From NCBI RefSeq assembly GCF_000002985.6, contig NC_003283.11:6014001-6078000 (forward strand): a stretch of 64,000 nucleotides of DNA, in the 5' to 3' direction. Positions 12,513 through 25,914 of the stretch are shown here, one piece after another. Position numbers and translations under genes: made by a program. How positions within the stretch are numbered: position 1 is the stretch's first letter; the number at the start of each line of letters is the position of its first letter. The notes below the pieces were generated by a model, which saw only the letters and a list, made by a program, of their open reading frames with translations, did not search any database and had not been told where the DNA came from. Source of the DNA: Caenorhabditis elegans. Lineage: Eukaryota; Nematoda; Chromadorea; Rhabditida; Rhabditidae.

Positions 12513-15500
12513 CTACAAGTATTCGTGGCAAAGTTCTTTCGAATAAGCCCAGAGGCGTTCCTGAAGCCGTTCATCGGTTGCGTCGGAGCCGCTTCTGAAA
12601 TTGATTGGTTTTAAAGGCTACGAGTACGGTACCAACCTCATCTGTTTACCACTTGGATCCAAATATTTTCCAGATATTTTTTCCAAACATGGGCCCTCGA
12701 TGAGTTGAGCCAGATTTCCAGCCTGGCGGCAAATGGATAATGTCGACATTGAAGAGGAGAGGGCAGATGTTGTTCGTCTCAAAATATAGGGTTTATAGAT
12801 TTAATTTTTAATGGGCTTTAAAGTTTAAAATCTATAGCTTTTCATTTTAAAAAAAACCAAATCATCTCAGCTTCATTATTATTAAAATACAGCCGAAAAT
12901 GGTTTTTTTCACGATTTTTCTTCGAAAGCATATTTTTATTTTCGCGTGGAACAAAAACAGTATCTTGGATCGTTATTTCTTTGTTGAAATCTCCAAAAAA
13001 TACTGTACCGGCTCTCGCAACGAACGAAACATTTTCAAACGACGCCAGTTTGAAAAAGGGATGCACCTTTAACTTTTACAGTAACCCATTGCCTGGGTTA
13101 CTATAGTTTTCAAAATTTTCCACGTTTTTTAAATTCAATAATTGAAATTTTATTTTTCATCAAAAAAAAAGCAACAAAATAATTTTTTTAGGGAAAAAAC
13201 ATTGAAAAATCAAAGAAAACTGTGAATTATTGAGGAGTGGGTTACTGTAGTTATTAAAGATGGGGTACCGCTAGTGGGAATTTTTTGTAAATACACTTAT
13301 AATTATCCAAAATGGCCAAATATCATAATAAAACATTCCAAAAATTTTTAGATTTTTTTTATAATTTCCGGTCAAAGTTTTGGCAAATTGCCAAAATTTT
13401 GAAAAATATGAGCTTTTGAGGAGATCCATTGCAATGTCGCATGTTCCGACTTCTACAATGTTTTAATACGAATTATTAAAATAAAATTAAAGTATAAAAA
13501 TGTAGGACTTTTTTTTGGTCGACTTCCAAAATTACGATTGGCTAAAACTGATTGTGAGTAATTGTCACGTTTTGACACTAAATGAAAAATTTCAAAGCAA
13601 TTTTGAAAAGTTTTATTATGATATTCGGCCATTTTGGCACAATTGAAGTAGTTTTAAACACTTTCCCCATGGTGCACTGGCGCTACCACAACTTTACATT
13701 TTTTGTTGAATCAGTAGAATGTACACAATATTTTTTACTCATGATTTTGTTTTTTTCATGGATTTCTCAAAAAACTCACAATTTTCCATTGTTATTCGGT
13801 TCCTTTTCTTTTCCCAATTCGATAATGTTCACATTTACATGTTGTCGAGCGATATTCATTCTGAAATTTGATCCGTTTCAATTACACTTTTCATTTTCTT
13901 TTCCCAACTGTTCTTTTACCTCCGATGAAGAGCAAATGCCATCAAATGACACATTAATTTAGATCGGGAGTACTGTAGATATTTCTCGTATTCTTTTGTA
14001 GCCATTACATCTGCCCAATCCAAAGATGGCCTGAAAAAAGAAGAGAAGATGAAATAATTAAATGAAATCAGTGGTTTTTGTTGTTCTGGGAGAAGGAAAA
14101 GCAATGCTTCCTATTACGGAAATTACATCACAGGGCTTTGTGGTTTTGGTGACGGATACAGAGGAGAGGGAAACAAGTATTAAAGTTTAATTGGAAAATT
14201 GAAGTGTCAGTGGGCCTATTAATTGTGAACTCATTAACATTTTTCCCAACACCGTGAAAATTTTTTGGCAGCCTTTTGGAAACTTATTAAAGAAAGAGGT
14301 TTTAAAAAAACTAAATATTTTCTAAAAATTAAAAAATTTGCTAATATTTTCAAGAAGCCGAGAACTTCAAATTTCTTATTTACTTTCTGTACTTCTATTT
14401 GGTTCAAAGATTCCTTTTGAGATTTTCAAAAATGCATCCAAAATGGCTCCTTATTTCTTCCTATTTCTTTTCATGCTTTTTTCCTTTCCACCATTCTTCG
14501 TGTTCCCCCCAGGGGAAATATCGGATGCAATTTCAAAAATTGACCCCCGAATTGTGCATTGTGCTATTTCCATTTTTCTTTGTTCTCGTCAACTCAATCT
14601 CCACAATTGGAGCTCTCAGAGCAACTCGAAGATTTATAAACAACACTGTTTTGGCAAAAAAAGCGACAATTAGGTTTTCCGGGGGGTCTTGTGAAATGTC
14701 ATGTTTTCAGTTTGACTCGTGGGTGGCTCTGTTTCTTAAGGAAAATATTTTTCTTTTAAAACACTGAAATTTCGAGAAAACAGAGTTTCAGAACGAGTTG
14801 AAAACGGAAACTTTCCACGAAAAAAACAAAAACATGACAGAATGGGCAAAGATCACCAGTTCCCAATTAAAAGCTGAAAAGTCAAAGTTCAAGCATACCA
14901 CGTATGAAGCACACTTCCAACTACAATCACATTTGATCGATTGTGGCTGAGCACTGGGAGGAGAAGATTGCACAGAAGGTAGTGAGCAAGATAGTTGACC
15001 TGAATTTGAAAATTTTTTTGAACGGCATTTCTCAACGCTGATATTAAAAACCTTTTTGCTACATTCTCCCAGTTTTTGAGTTTTTAATCTAACGAAAGCA
15101 TATTTATGCAAAACGGTCCCCAGTTACAACTTATACAGCTTGAGATCTCGTATTTTTGGCTTTTTCTAGTTCTTTTAAATAGTTTCTGCTTTTAACTAGA
15201 GTGAAAAACCAAGAGAAAGTAAAAAACCAGATTTAAAAAATTGTGATCTACAATTTTTTACGGTTAAAAAAATTTCCTGACTTACGATACTCCGATCAAA
15301 AAATGTTTTAGTCACACTACTAGCTATATATTCTAGATCTAGATAACCTACTTGAAATGTAGATTCCATTCCATCTTTGGTCTCCAATCTTCTTGGATAC
15401 AGTACTCCTGCATTACACAACAACACATTTAGCTCAGGAAACCGACGTTCGACCTCTTCTGCGATGATGGCGACCTTTAACACAAAAAATTCCGTTTTGG

Positions 15501-16375
15501 GTCAAAACATGTTTTCCAGCTTTTCCAGCTCTTTCAGCGTGCTCAAGTTTTCTCGGGAAAACACATATGAATCAAAAAACATGTTTTCTGTGGATTTAAA
15601 ATAAAAACTCACCTCTTTTAAAACTGCAAAATCTCCGGCAACATAATCAATGTTTGAACAATTCCCGTTTTCTTTTCCGATCCAGTCTTTGGTCGCCTGG
15701 AATTGAGCAATAATTTTGAAATTTAGAGAGAGCGAGTGAAGCAACGTCTAGCCCCATAAATAGTCATGGGAGAACATCTTCTTCTTGTTATTGGGAGATT
15801 CTAACTTGTTTTGGAAAATAACTTTATGAAAAAATAACTCTAGAAATGGAAATTGAATATAAAATTTGGGAGAAATTAAACATTTTTGTTTTTTTTTTCA
15901 ATTTGGGTTTCGACAAAAACATTTGGAATAAGGTCCTAGAAAAATATGTCTTTCGGTTGATATACCGAGTTTTCCACATAGTCACACAAATGCTTGCCTG
16001 CCTTCAAAACGACCTACGCCTGTTTTATGCCTACACATGTGCCTACCGCGAGAGATAACTGTGAGGTAACGTTTGTTTTACCAAATAACAAAACAAAACG
16101 TTTTTTATCCTCGACTTGTGAAGTTATGGGCTTCTAATACTATCGATGTTAAACTTTTCCGATTCCTCAAATATTTTGAAAACCTTCCAAACTGTTCAGT
16201 CAAATTATTTTTAAAATTCGAAGAAACAAAAACTTACAATGCATTTTTCCTCGGTTCTGCCATGAATAATCACAAAATTATCAGGATGAGCAGCCAAATC
16301 TAACGCCGTTTGTTTTCCAATTCCATCAGTTGCTCCAGTTATAAGAATTGTCCGTTTGTAGTTGATTGTGGTCAT
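12513..16375 (-). CDS. Short-chain dehydrogenase/reductase (retinol-dehydrogenase/WWOX-like class)
   Basis: Exons on the minus strand: 16375-16238, 15696-15613, 15474-15352, 14999-14899, 14030-13920, 12777-12637 and 12594-12513. All are GT/AG and phase-compatible, and sum to 259 aa. The Rossmann cofactor motif TGATDGIG is at residues 13-20 and the NNAG-equivalent CNAGVLYPRRLETKDGME in exon 3. The active-site YxxxK appears as YSRSK in exon 5, and the C-terminus has the typical SGKYLDPSG...RLWAYSKEL pattern. The enzyme presumably uses NAD(P)H; the substrate is unknown. The model is about 50-60 residues short of usual relatives. The VNxVxPG region expected between exons 5 and 6 is missing, so either an exon in the 1.1-kb intron was not found or the gene is damaged. 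The exon-6 acceptor (TTTTGAG) is unusual. Confidence 0.75.
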
Positions 16376-19300
16376 TATTTGACAAGTTCGACCTATAAGA
16401 TTTTGAAGTTTTAAAATTGCATGAAAACCTGAAGAGAGTAAGTTTTCACGTGGATCACCAGTTGTTGTGGTGGAGCATGTGTGTGTGTGTGTGGTCTTGA
16501 AAAAAAAAAGAAAACAGAGCTTGGCTCAAAATGCCAAGGAGCACCACACACACACGACCCGGGAGCAAGAAAAGAGCAAGATGGGGGACCACGCCCATTT
16601 TTCGAACATTTTTGAAGCGTCGAGCAACAACAGAAGATGAGCGACACGGAAGAGTAAGAGAGATAGAGAGGGAGAAGAGAGATAAAAGAGAAATAGAATA
16701 GGAACGGAAATGGTGGCGATGGGAAAGAAGGAGAAGATGAAGGGACACAGGAAGTGTGGGATGGACATTGTGGAAACACGAAGAAATTGCAAGTGTGCTC
16801 CAAGTGACAAGAGCTAAGAGATGAATAATCACACAAACATTTTTGAAACGTGCACGTCATTTTCTGGCATATCTCTCCTCCTGCTGAGGTATGCATACAA
16901 AGAGCAGATGATCGGCGTCTCATTTTTCTAAATTTCGGATCAAATGACCAACAATCTATATTAAACTAAAGAACACAGCAAAGACGATTTTTGTGTAAGA
17001 GCTTCCAACTGATAAATTAAGATTCTACGAGTTTACAATATTCTGCTTCAATTGAAATAATACTAGTAAACTCGAGGAATATAGTTAACTACAGTATGTC
17101 AAAAATAGTATACATATCTTCTCTATTAGTATTTCATCTGAAACATCTCTGAAAATAAGTATTGCATTCTCCATTAGTTTACTGTTACTGTTAATTTACT
17201 GTTAATTGATACTTAATTTTTTCGCTGCGAGACCGCTTAAATTATTGTTTAGAATGTAATTTTTTTTTTCAATTTCGTTCAGCAGGTCGAAATGAAAGAC
17301 ACTCATTACAACTAAAACAATTATATCACTTTAGTTAGATTTTTTATGTATTTTCCGCGGTTTTCTAAACCATAAGTATTTTGTTATTTTCAATTTTGGT
17401 TAAGTCAGAACAATATTTCGCTTGAAAATTAGTAAAACTAGAGGATCACTACTGAAAACCAAATCAAAATAGACAATTGAAAAATACTTTAAACTTAAAA
17501 TTGTTAGAACACATTTCTTCAATGAAAGAACGGTCGCTTAACTGAAAAAGTTTGGCTTTAGGCTTAGTAGTTGTTCACACTATTTTCTCAAGATTGCTCT
17601 TTTTACTCAAAACGAGGAAGCTTGCAAAAACGTGTTCAGAGAGACTGGGCGCCGGTTGAATTGGCCTTTGTCCTGACTCTGCAATTTTCTCAGTTGGAAA
17701 TACGACCACTTCCACATGTGACTTGCTGAGCTCACAGGACAAATGTTTGACTTCCGGAACCACGGCTTCCGACTTCCAGTCGACCGAAAATTGCTGTCAT
17801 GGGTTGCCAGCTGACTAGGAAGTTAGGAGATAATTTAAAAATAAACCTGTGCTTGTTGAGAACTATTAACTTTCTTTTTCTAAGAAAAAGTTGTCAGGTA
17901 GAATTTTACTTGAAGCACGATATGAAACTAAAAATAACACTAGCACTTTTAGGTTTTAGAAGTTCGGCCAAGTTTTGGCAAATTGGCAAATTTCCGGCAT
18001 ATTCGAAGCCCAACAAAATTTTAGATTACATAAACATGTTTAAAATTTGAATTCGTAGAAAAAACATTTTAGGTCGATTTCCAGATGGCAGGCCACTTTT
18101 CGACTGTAACTCTTAATTTTTCAGAGATATCGAAACACAAATTAGGTAGAAAAAATTACAATCCTACTTTTAGAAAAGAAATTAACTTGCTTAAGCAAGA
18201 TCGATAGTTAATCCCTGTTTTTCTGATGATTCTGAAAAAATCACAGTCGAAAGTGCACATATTTTAAAAGGAAAGATGGAAAACGACATGAAAAAATAAA
18301 TTAATGGGAGCAAAAGAAGACGAAGAAGAAAGGAGCCGCAAGACCAATTGGAAGAAAAAAGGAAGAAAACGACTAAGAAGAGGAAAAGAAATTCCTTTTT
18401 TTCTATTTCTTTATAGCTATTTTTGGTATTGATGGGTGGACAAGAAAAGATGAGGCCAAATGGAATGTTGAAAGAATAGGCGTAGGACGATGAAGAATGA
18501 CTTGTCTGCACAATAGGGAATATGAAGTTGGTCAGATACTTGTCGAACGAAATGTTGCATTGCTTGGTGGAGCATGAGTATGGATTCAGGAATAGTTTAT
18601 GTCGTAACATTTCTTAGAAATGTTCTTTGTGTCTAAAAACACTTGGCAAAAGTATGTGGGCGATTGCCATAGTCTGTGGAAATTTTCAAAACTCTAAAGA
18701 TTAGATCAAATAAAAAAGCTTTAAGCAGAACTTCATTTATAGATTTTAAAGGATTGGCTGAGTTGAAAGTTAACTAGAGTTTGGAATCAATAAATTCCCA
18801 AATTTTAAGAACCTCAAAACTCCGATATGAATTAACTTCGTATTAAAACAATACAGTTGCTAAATTAATTTTGGAAAAATGTGATCGAGAGTATGATTTT
18901 GTAAAAAAATGTTGTATTATAGAACTCCTTAGATTTAGAATATCTTTATAAAAAAATATTAACAATCTATTTCAATTTTAAGTTGATAATTTTTTGCGCA
19001 ACCAGTTTTTTTTCAAACGACGAATTTTGCCGCACCATGCGCAATTTTCCAAGCTAAAACATAAAATCTGTGATTTTTTTTTAATATCTAACATTGACAT
19101 TCGGAATCATGAACGAATTTAGAGGACACTCGGATTTCGATACGCTATCTGTACACTTTTATAGGTACATCAAGGTCTTCATGACGATCTAGGGCTGGAA
19201 GTGTGACTGAAATTTGAATATAAAAGTTCTGAAAAAAACACTTTACCAGTCTGCAGTTTCATGATTAAAGTTTTTTATTGCTGTAAAAGGAATGAGATAT

Positions 19301-20145
19301 AATTTCTCAAAATGGAGTAACTAGAAACAAAACTAGTTACGGAAAACGGTAACCTAATGTTAAATTTTTGAAAAAAAGTCCTTTTGATCTTTCTACTTTG
19401 AAATTCAAAAGTCAAATAAAACAGAATAACGAAAAAACAAAAAACAAAAACAGATAGACGTACTCCGAAAATGCAAGGGGACCCTAAACAAACGAAATTC
19501 GAGGAGATCGGAGGCATAAAAATGGGACTAGAAAAAAATAGGAAAGAAATGCCATTTATAGAAGCGGGAAAATAATGCATTTTATCCTTTTTTCTCCGTT
19601 TTTCTCTTGACAAAACAGAGAAATAAGTGTTGTTTTATTTAGAAAAGAAGAAAAGATAGAGACTGAGCAGTTGTTGGCACACGGCCAAATGACTCTTTTT
19701 TGAGTCTTTTTGACACACACACACACACAGATTTGGTCATGGGTTAGATGAAAAAATGAAGAAAAAGAAGAAAAAAGGAGTGCATAGAGAGTTCGAAGCG
19801 ACAAGTGTCACTGGGGACTTGTTGTCCCTTCCGGAACCACCACAAAATTGAGAAGAAATAAGAAATATGGAGAGAAGAAAAAGTTGATTTTTTGAAATAT
19901 AAACATGACATACTTTCACACAATAATTGTGTTTCTGTTTTGTTACTGATCTGGGATCTTTCCAGAGTTTTGACGGCGTGAGCGGGTGGGAGGTCAAACA
20001 TTCCAGCAGATGATCAACGCTTCCCCACATTTACTGAAGTTGTACACCACGAATGCACCCCCAGAACTAACCGGCCGTTGTACCATAAGATTTGTTTTCA
20101 CCAGACGCGATCTACGCGTAACTTGAAAGAGCTCTCACCTCTTAC
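16376..20145. other. Intergenic AT-rich region with simple repeats
   Basis: No gene is supported here. The stretch includes a short GT microsatellite (about 16480-16493), a purine-rich block of GAGA/GAAG character (16560-16750), an AGAAGA-rich block (18300-18400) and an AC microsatellite (about 19712-19728). The only frame with coding-like composition is a 62-codon minus-strand frame at 17575-17763, too isolated to call a gene. Confidence 0.5.
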
Positions 20146-21010
20146 AGATCGAACTGATTCATCCCGTCGATGACGATTCCATCCAAATCTCTGTCCTCGG
20201 GAAGCAACTGGAATACATTTCCAACGAAGCCTATTCATTGGCCATACAACTTCACCACAAGGTGATTGTTAAAATAGTTTTGTTCAAAGAGAGCTCTCCA
20301 TTTTGGGGGGCCCGACACATAATACAACTGAATGTAGAAGAAATACCGGCGGCAGGCTGGTACGCAAGATTCAAAGTTTGCAGCATAGCAACTGATTTTG
20401 GTATGATCGGCAAAGCTGAAAATCTGGATATTTGGGAGCTGAAGCATGATCACTCACCTCGCTGGAATTTCTAGACGTCCAAACTTCAGTGTTCTTTTAA
20501 AAGCTCCGGGTTTTACAGTTTTGAAGTCAAAATGAGTTGTGGATCCTCCCTATTGTTGCGAAATTATATTGTACCAGAAGATTCGGAAAATGCAATCATG
20601 ATGTGGTCAAATGTGATGTTAGCAGCCTGGATCAACGTACACATTCTCTTTGACAACTGGGACAATTCTAATCTGAAACATAACTTATTTCTTAAAATTC
20701 ATTCCAAGAAGCAAACTCACATTTTAACAGCGCCAAGAATTTTGAGAATGTTGGCGAAGGCTGGGGGAGGGAGCTGCAGGAGCCGTTCGAACGTCGGTTG
20801 TTCCTGCCTTTTTTTTCTACAAATTACAGACGAGACAACTGAGGGTTTCCATTGCACAGTTTGACTGGGTGAGTAGGAAAGAATGACAAATTTGATTGGA
20901 GGAGGAGGTTGAGTGGAGAGTGCATGGTCACTACGTTCTCCTAGGAAGAGGAGAGCGCGCGCGCGAACAATTCTTCTCATTTTTGAGGAGGATATTGTTT
21001 TTTTGGAAAT
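20146..21010 (-). pseudogene. FBA_2-type (F-box-associated) gene fragment with in-frame stop, copy A
   Basis: The minus-strand exon 20461-20146 (TTCCAG acceptor, GTAAGAG donor) is homologous to exon 2 of the neighbouring copy B. It has NFESCVPAC...YFNNHLVVKLYGQ where B has NYEDCLQPC...IFNKNLVVKLCGD. A TGA at 20237-20235 interrupts the frame, after which the matching protein resumes (GFVGNVFQLLPEDRDLDGIVIDG). Downstream exons present in B are not found here. About 400 bp upstream, at 20880-21010, lies a block nearly identical to the region 5' of copy B (AATGAGAAGAATTGTTCGCG). This is a nonsense-disrupted, truncated relic of a tandem duplication. Confidence 0.75.
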
Positions 21011-21396
21011 TATCGATTCTAGACTAGCGAGAACTCTGGAAGTTGTCATTTCGAAATGTTTTAGAAATGAATATGTTTTGCTATGGGGCTACCGTATCAC
21101 TACTAAATTCATCTAGTATAAATATCAAAATACACTTTTACAATTTAGGTTAATATCAAACTTGCCGCACACCTCTGTGCAGAGCTAAAGAACAATAATT
21201 TTTTATTGTTTTTATCAGAAAAATTCAAGTTTTTGTAAAAAATATGGTCTCAGTTCGCAGTTTTGGTTGAAAAAATTCTAGAAATTTTGGGAAAAAAAGT
21301 CTTCCAATTTTGTTCAATGTTATTGTGATGAACCAAATGTTTCAAAGAAATATTTTTTTTGAAAATAATTTTTAAAAAATGTATAAACGAAATAAC

Positions 21397-22672
21397 TTAG
21401 AAATTATCAGCAATAGGATCAGATCTAGTACGATAGTTAAGCTGAAGGGGAGGATCGGGCCAGACAATGAACCGAAATGTATCAGGTCTATTCACAATCG
21501 TTGCAAGCGTTCCGTCGGATTTAATCACATCGAGGTCTTTACGAGTGTCCAGGAGATAGGGATTTTCATGACTGTCCATTCTAAAAGTGTTAAAAATGAG
21601 TTTCGATATAGGAAATATGGTAGACTTACATATAACATCCATTTCTGAGATTTTTATTCCATTTCTTCACATTTAATCCCGATTTCAGCACTTCTAAATC
21701 AAATCCCCCACGACTAGTGTGTCGAATCTCGAATCTGTGCAATTGTAACCATTTTCCATCGAGCCAGAGCTTGATGAACTCGTTCACGTCTCTTTCTGTT
21801 AGCATGGAATTGTACAGTACGAGCCAAATAAATTTGAGCGACTTCAGATGGTAGAGAGTGACCCATTTTGCATCCATGATGGACACACGATTTCGGGTGA
21901 ACATCTGCAAAAAAAGTTTTCTTGGAACATTGTTGCAACAAACACAAAATCGACGATGTTTTTTTTTTCAAATTTCGACAGCGTACAAAAAGTAACCTAA
22001 ACAATTCAAACTGCATTCTCTATCCAAAATAAGATATCCCTTCTAATTTAGGTAGTTCCCACATCACGTTTCTGCTCAACTAGAATCAGAAACATTCGAC
22101 AAAAAATACCTTACCTCATACGGATCAAATTCCTCTTCAAGGAAATGAAAATCAGCGACGATTCCCTCCAAAAGCACATATTCAGGGTAAAAAGATTGCA
22201 GACTTCCGTTATTCGTCCCCAAATTTTGTACGTCTCCACATAATTTCACCACGAGGTTTTTGTTGAAAATTCTGTGAGCAGTGTGTTCTCTCACATTCAA
22301 GGAACATTCGTTCAAATTGACGATTGCAATTCCACCACGGCAACTGAAAATCGTGGCGAACAAGTCAAGACAGGGTTGTAAGCAGTCCTCATAGTTGTCC
22401 GTGGAGCAGGTGTAAGCGGTTTCCGGGTCGTATCTGGAAAATTTTGATTATTGAAAAATGAAAAAGTTATGTCCCACTCACTTTATCGGTAATCGTAGAT
22501 CTCCGAATTTTACAGATCTTTTGAAAATTGAAGATGTTGAATTGAAGTTGAAATTGAGTGCTGGAATCGTTTGCCAATTATTGCAAAATTTGATTGATTT
22601 CTTCTTTCTTGAAATGTTGACCTCAATGTGATCTCCCGGAACCGAGGAAACCGTCTCAATATAGGCGTCCAA
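21397..22672 (-). CDS. FBA_2 (F-box-associated) domain protein, copy B; 5' end unresolved
   Basis: Exons 22672-22482, 22433-22115, 21904-21630 and 21580-21397 join in phase to about 322 aa without a stop. The C-terminal half matches the worm FBA_2 pattern: MLTERDVNEFIKLWLDG near residue 200, then DLDVIKSDGTLATI and RFIVWPD near the end. Such proteins are usually F-box substrate adaptors of SCF ubiquitin ligases. No F-box and no ATG is visible at the 5' end: the first exon's frame opens with TTG and runs back to a TAA near 22737. So either an upstream F-box exon was missed or the gene has lost it. Copies A and C nearby are clear pseudogenes, and B may also be decaying. Confidence 0.6.
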
Positions 22673-22815
22673 CCAGGAATGACAAATTCGATTGGAGGAT
22701 GAGGGTGCGTGGAGAGGGTCAATGTGTTATCCTGGGAAGAGGAGAGAGCGCGCGCGAACAATTCTTCTCATTTTTGAGGTGAATATTGTTTTGTTGGAAA
22801 TTATCGATTCTATGT

Positions 22816-25800
22816 AGACCTACGGGGACTTTGGAAGGCACTCCTTCCAGGGCCCCTTCCGACCAAAACGTCATAAAGATTGGAGATGACAAAAACAACT
22901 ATGTATCAACTAGCGGGCCTGTGGTTATATATGGTAATATGTTGATAAATGACACATCACCATACTTGGTACATATTCAGGCATCTCTGTTGCTCTTTAA
23001 TGCTGTTTACAACTCTGTGAGTACGTGATAGGGGAAGCGATAGGTAGACCTGTTGCGGCCTATCGCCACCCTAGTATGTAATAGCACCTAGACATCTGTC
23101 AACTGGTTTGAGCAAAACAACTTGCACAAAAGATAAAGGGCGATGCCGACTCCTTGAAAAATTAGGTAGAAAAGACGGTGGTGTGTCTATGTTTTTCCAC
23201 TACCTGCTGGAGGCCACTCTCTTTCCAGGCAGATGGTATCTCCCCAGAACGGTGGCTCCGCCACTCTAACGATCAAATATACCAAGTAGTTCAAATTCAA
23301 GATAAAGTCCGAAAAGTAAATGTTAATAATATAGGAACTACCAGAATACCGTCCATGTCTGACAAACAAAATACGCCTAAAGATTTAAACCAAAAAGAAT
23401 TTATTTCGAAATTCGAAAATCCGGGAACATGTTCCTAGTAATTTGCGTGACGTTATTTCAAATCTTATAAATGTTTCGAGCGTTTTTAAAAATTTTAAGT
23501 TGTTTAAAATTCCTGAAAACTCACTCAGTTTCTGTAATAATTTGATAGTTGTTCAAAACTTCTTAAGTTTTTTGGCGGCTTTTGATAGTTTTGAAGACAT
23601 TCTGAAAAATGGTAACAGAATATTGTGATTATCAAAATAGTATAAAATAATTCAAAGCGTCATCAAAAAATTGTTTTGTTTTTCAAAATAGATATTATGT
23701 GTTTTTTCTATTTCTAACGGCTTGCACCATTCTGAAAACTTCATTCAGTTTCTGAAATAAGTAAAAAGGTTTCAAATCCCCAAACTGTATTTCAACATTT
23801 TTTTTGTTAAGATTTTTGTTGATTTCCGATAGTTTTGGAAACATTCTGAAAACTCGTAGTTGCTTAGCCAATTTAGAAATTTCCGATTCTCAAGGTATCA
23901 CAACAGAAATTGAAAAAAAGAACCACGGGCTGTAAAAGGGTACTTCTGTTCAAGACTGACAAAACTTTAGAACCACGAAACTTTAGGATTAGCTACAGAA
24001 ATTTAAAATATATTTTCTGAAAGTAAAATTAGAAAGGTTTTTGATATTTTTTCAACAAATGTTTTTTCTTTGAGATATAACAGTTTTCATATTATAAGTT
24101 TTATCAAAAGTCAAACTCAATTTTTCCAATTTTTTCGAAATTCTATTTGAGAAAATTGAGCAAAAAGTTGTTTCTGTCCGAATTTGTTCAAATGTGTCGA
24201 GTTAATTTATTTAACATAATTACTCTCGGAGCCTGTACTTAAAGCATTTCAAACTATTCGAAGAACTTTATAGAAATCAATGAAATTCAGTACTAATAGT
24301 AAATCAAAAAATCTTGATGAAATGAAAAGTGTCTAAATAAAACTATATCCAAAGATTTGTTTAATTGCTTAATTTATTTAATTGTTTAATTGTTTAATGC
24401 TAAAAAATCTTTTTGACTGTTTTCTTTCAGGAAATTAACTAAAAATATACTCGCTCGTTTTTGAGATTACGGCCAGGTACCCATTTACAGCCTGTGTGCG
24501 GTCGTCTCCCCCCTTCTTCCCTTCTTCCCACAGGTCCACAACGCCCCCTGCCTGCAGCCCTCTATAGGAGACGATCTGTAATGGTCTCACTCCTGTCTGC
24601 GTCTCCGCCTCTATCACGCTCTCTCCTTCTATGCTCAGGGGAAACGCCGGGTCTCCGTTCATCCAACCTCCCAATTGTTTTTCTGCCATTCACTCCTTTT
24701 GCTTATACCCCCTTCTTGTGAGTACATCCCACCCTGTAGATGTCCTCCTTGCTTGATAAACCAGGTCCGCAGTCCGATTTAGGGGCTCGTGTTCTGGAAC
24801 AGTTAAGGAAACCATGCTCTGTTGTATTTAGCTGGTTTCGCTACTCCTTTTTTGTCCTGAGTTGATCGTGTTTGAAGAAGATTTCCGATCTAAATTTGTA
24901 TAAATTAAAAAAACCTTTTCCAACAAAAAAAAAACAAAAAAAACTTTCAAAGAAAAGAGTTGAAATTCTTCGACTCTTCTCGACTTTTGCTCAATTTTCA
25001 CTCGACTTCAGACTCAACTTCTCGACTCGACTCGACTCGACTTCTAGAATAATTATTCTAGAAGAAGTACGCTTTCCAACTTTCCTTCTCTTTTTTCTCA
25101 TCCCAACCCCTTCCCAAATCCCTGCACCTGTTATGTTATGCATGCTCCCTTTGTCCCCCAACATGGACCGACGGATCGAACGATGGATGGATTCTCTGGA
25201 ACTGTTACTGGAACAGTCTCTCGTGCTTCGGACAATCAATGGACACTGCTACATCCCTCCCTCTTCCCCCTCCCCCTCTTTGTTGGAAAGTTAGTACGAA
25301 ACTTCTGAAATCAGAAGTTTCTCAATCATTTTCTCATTTAGTATCAAACTTCTAAAAATAGAAGTTCAACTTCTACAAACAGAAGTTTAAATATAACACC
25401 GCTAAGACAACTGTCTGAAACGGGAGATCGGAATTGAGGCTTAAACACATCATACACCGTACTCAGAGGTAGCGAATAAAGGCTAATGACCAACATCATG
25501 CTAGTACTTCTGTTCCTAACGAACAATGAGAACCGATGTTGGGCCCATACTGCGATACGATCGGGCGGTTCTTGCTCTATGGAATACTTGGGTGATGATG
25601 TGCAGTTCTTACGGTGTAGAGCATCACATGAAGAAGCAACTCCTATTCAAAGCTATCGTCACCACCTGCATAATCACCAAGCAACAGCAAGGATCAGCAA
25701 AAGGACGACCGTAAGACGTAAGATTTTGTTTTCAAAATCTTTAACATTTTTTATTCAAAAATTGGAAATGTAGTTCTCAAAAATCAAAGATTCCAAAATA

Positions 25801-25900
25801 TTGGAATCACTTTTTTTACCAAACCCGAATTTTTCTTTTTAAAAAATCCTGAATAAAAATTTCTGAAAATTCAGGATTTACAAAAAAGCCAAGAGCTAAA
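22816..25900. other. Intergenic, repeat-derived and AT-rich; no supported gene
   Basis: The first part (22810-23260) has GC-richer words (GATAGG...CCTATCGCC near 23028-23070) that look like eroded transposon ends. 23440-24430 is AT-rich and featureless. 24460-24860 and 25080-25290 are pyrimidine-rich and of higher GC, unlike their surroundings, with no recognisable protein. Around 25297-25392 the hairpin word ACTTCT(N)6-8AGAAGT recurs three times. 25500-25710 is an isolated GC-richer segment of unknown origin. Confidence 0.45.
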
Positions 25901-25914
25901 GATTTCAGTGGATT

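Noticed and set aside
12842-13066. Minus-strand frame in the dehydrogenase intron containing VHPFF, considered as the missing PG-loop exon
   Set aside because: The sequence is part of a GTACTGTA/GGGTTACTGTA-type palindromic repeat and lacks the VNxVxPG pattern.
17575-17763. 62-codon minus-strand frame with fairly gene-like composition
   Set aside because: No splice-consistent neighbouring exon, no recognisable family and no clear start context; it may be a relic exon but cannot be supported.
24435-24721. Open frames on both strands in a GC-richer block
   Set aside because: No conserved protein pattern and no splice context; more likely an eroded mobile-element segment.
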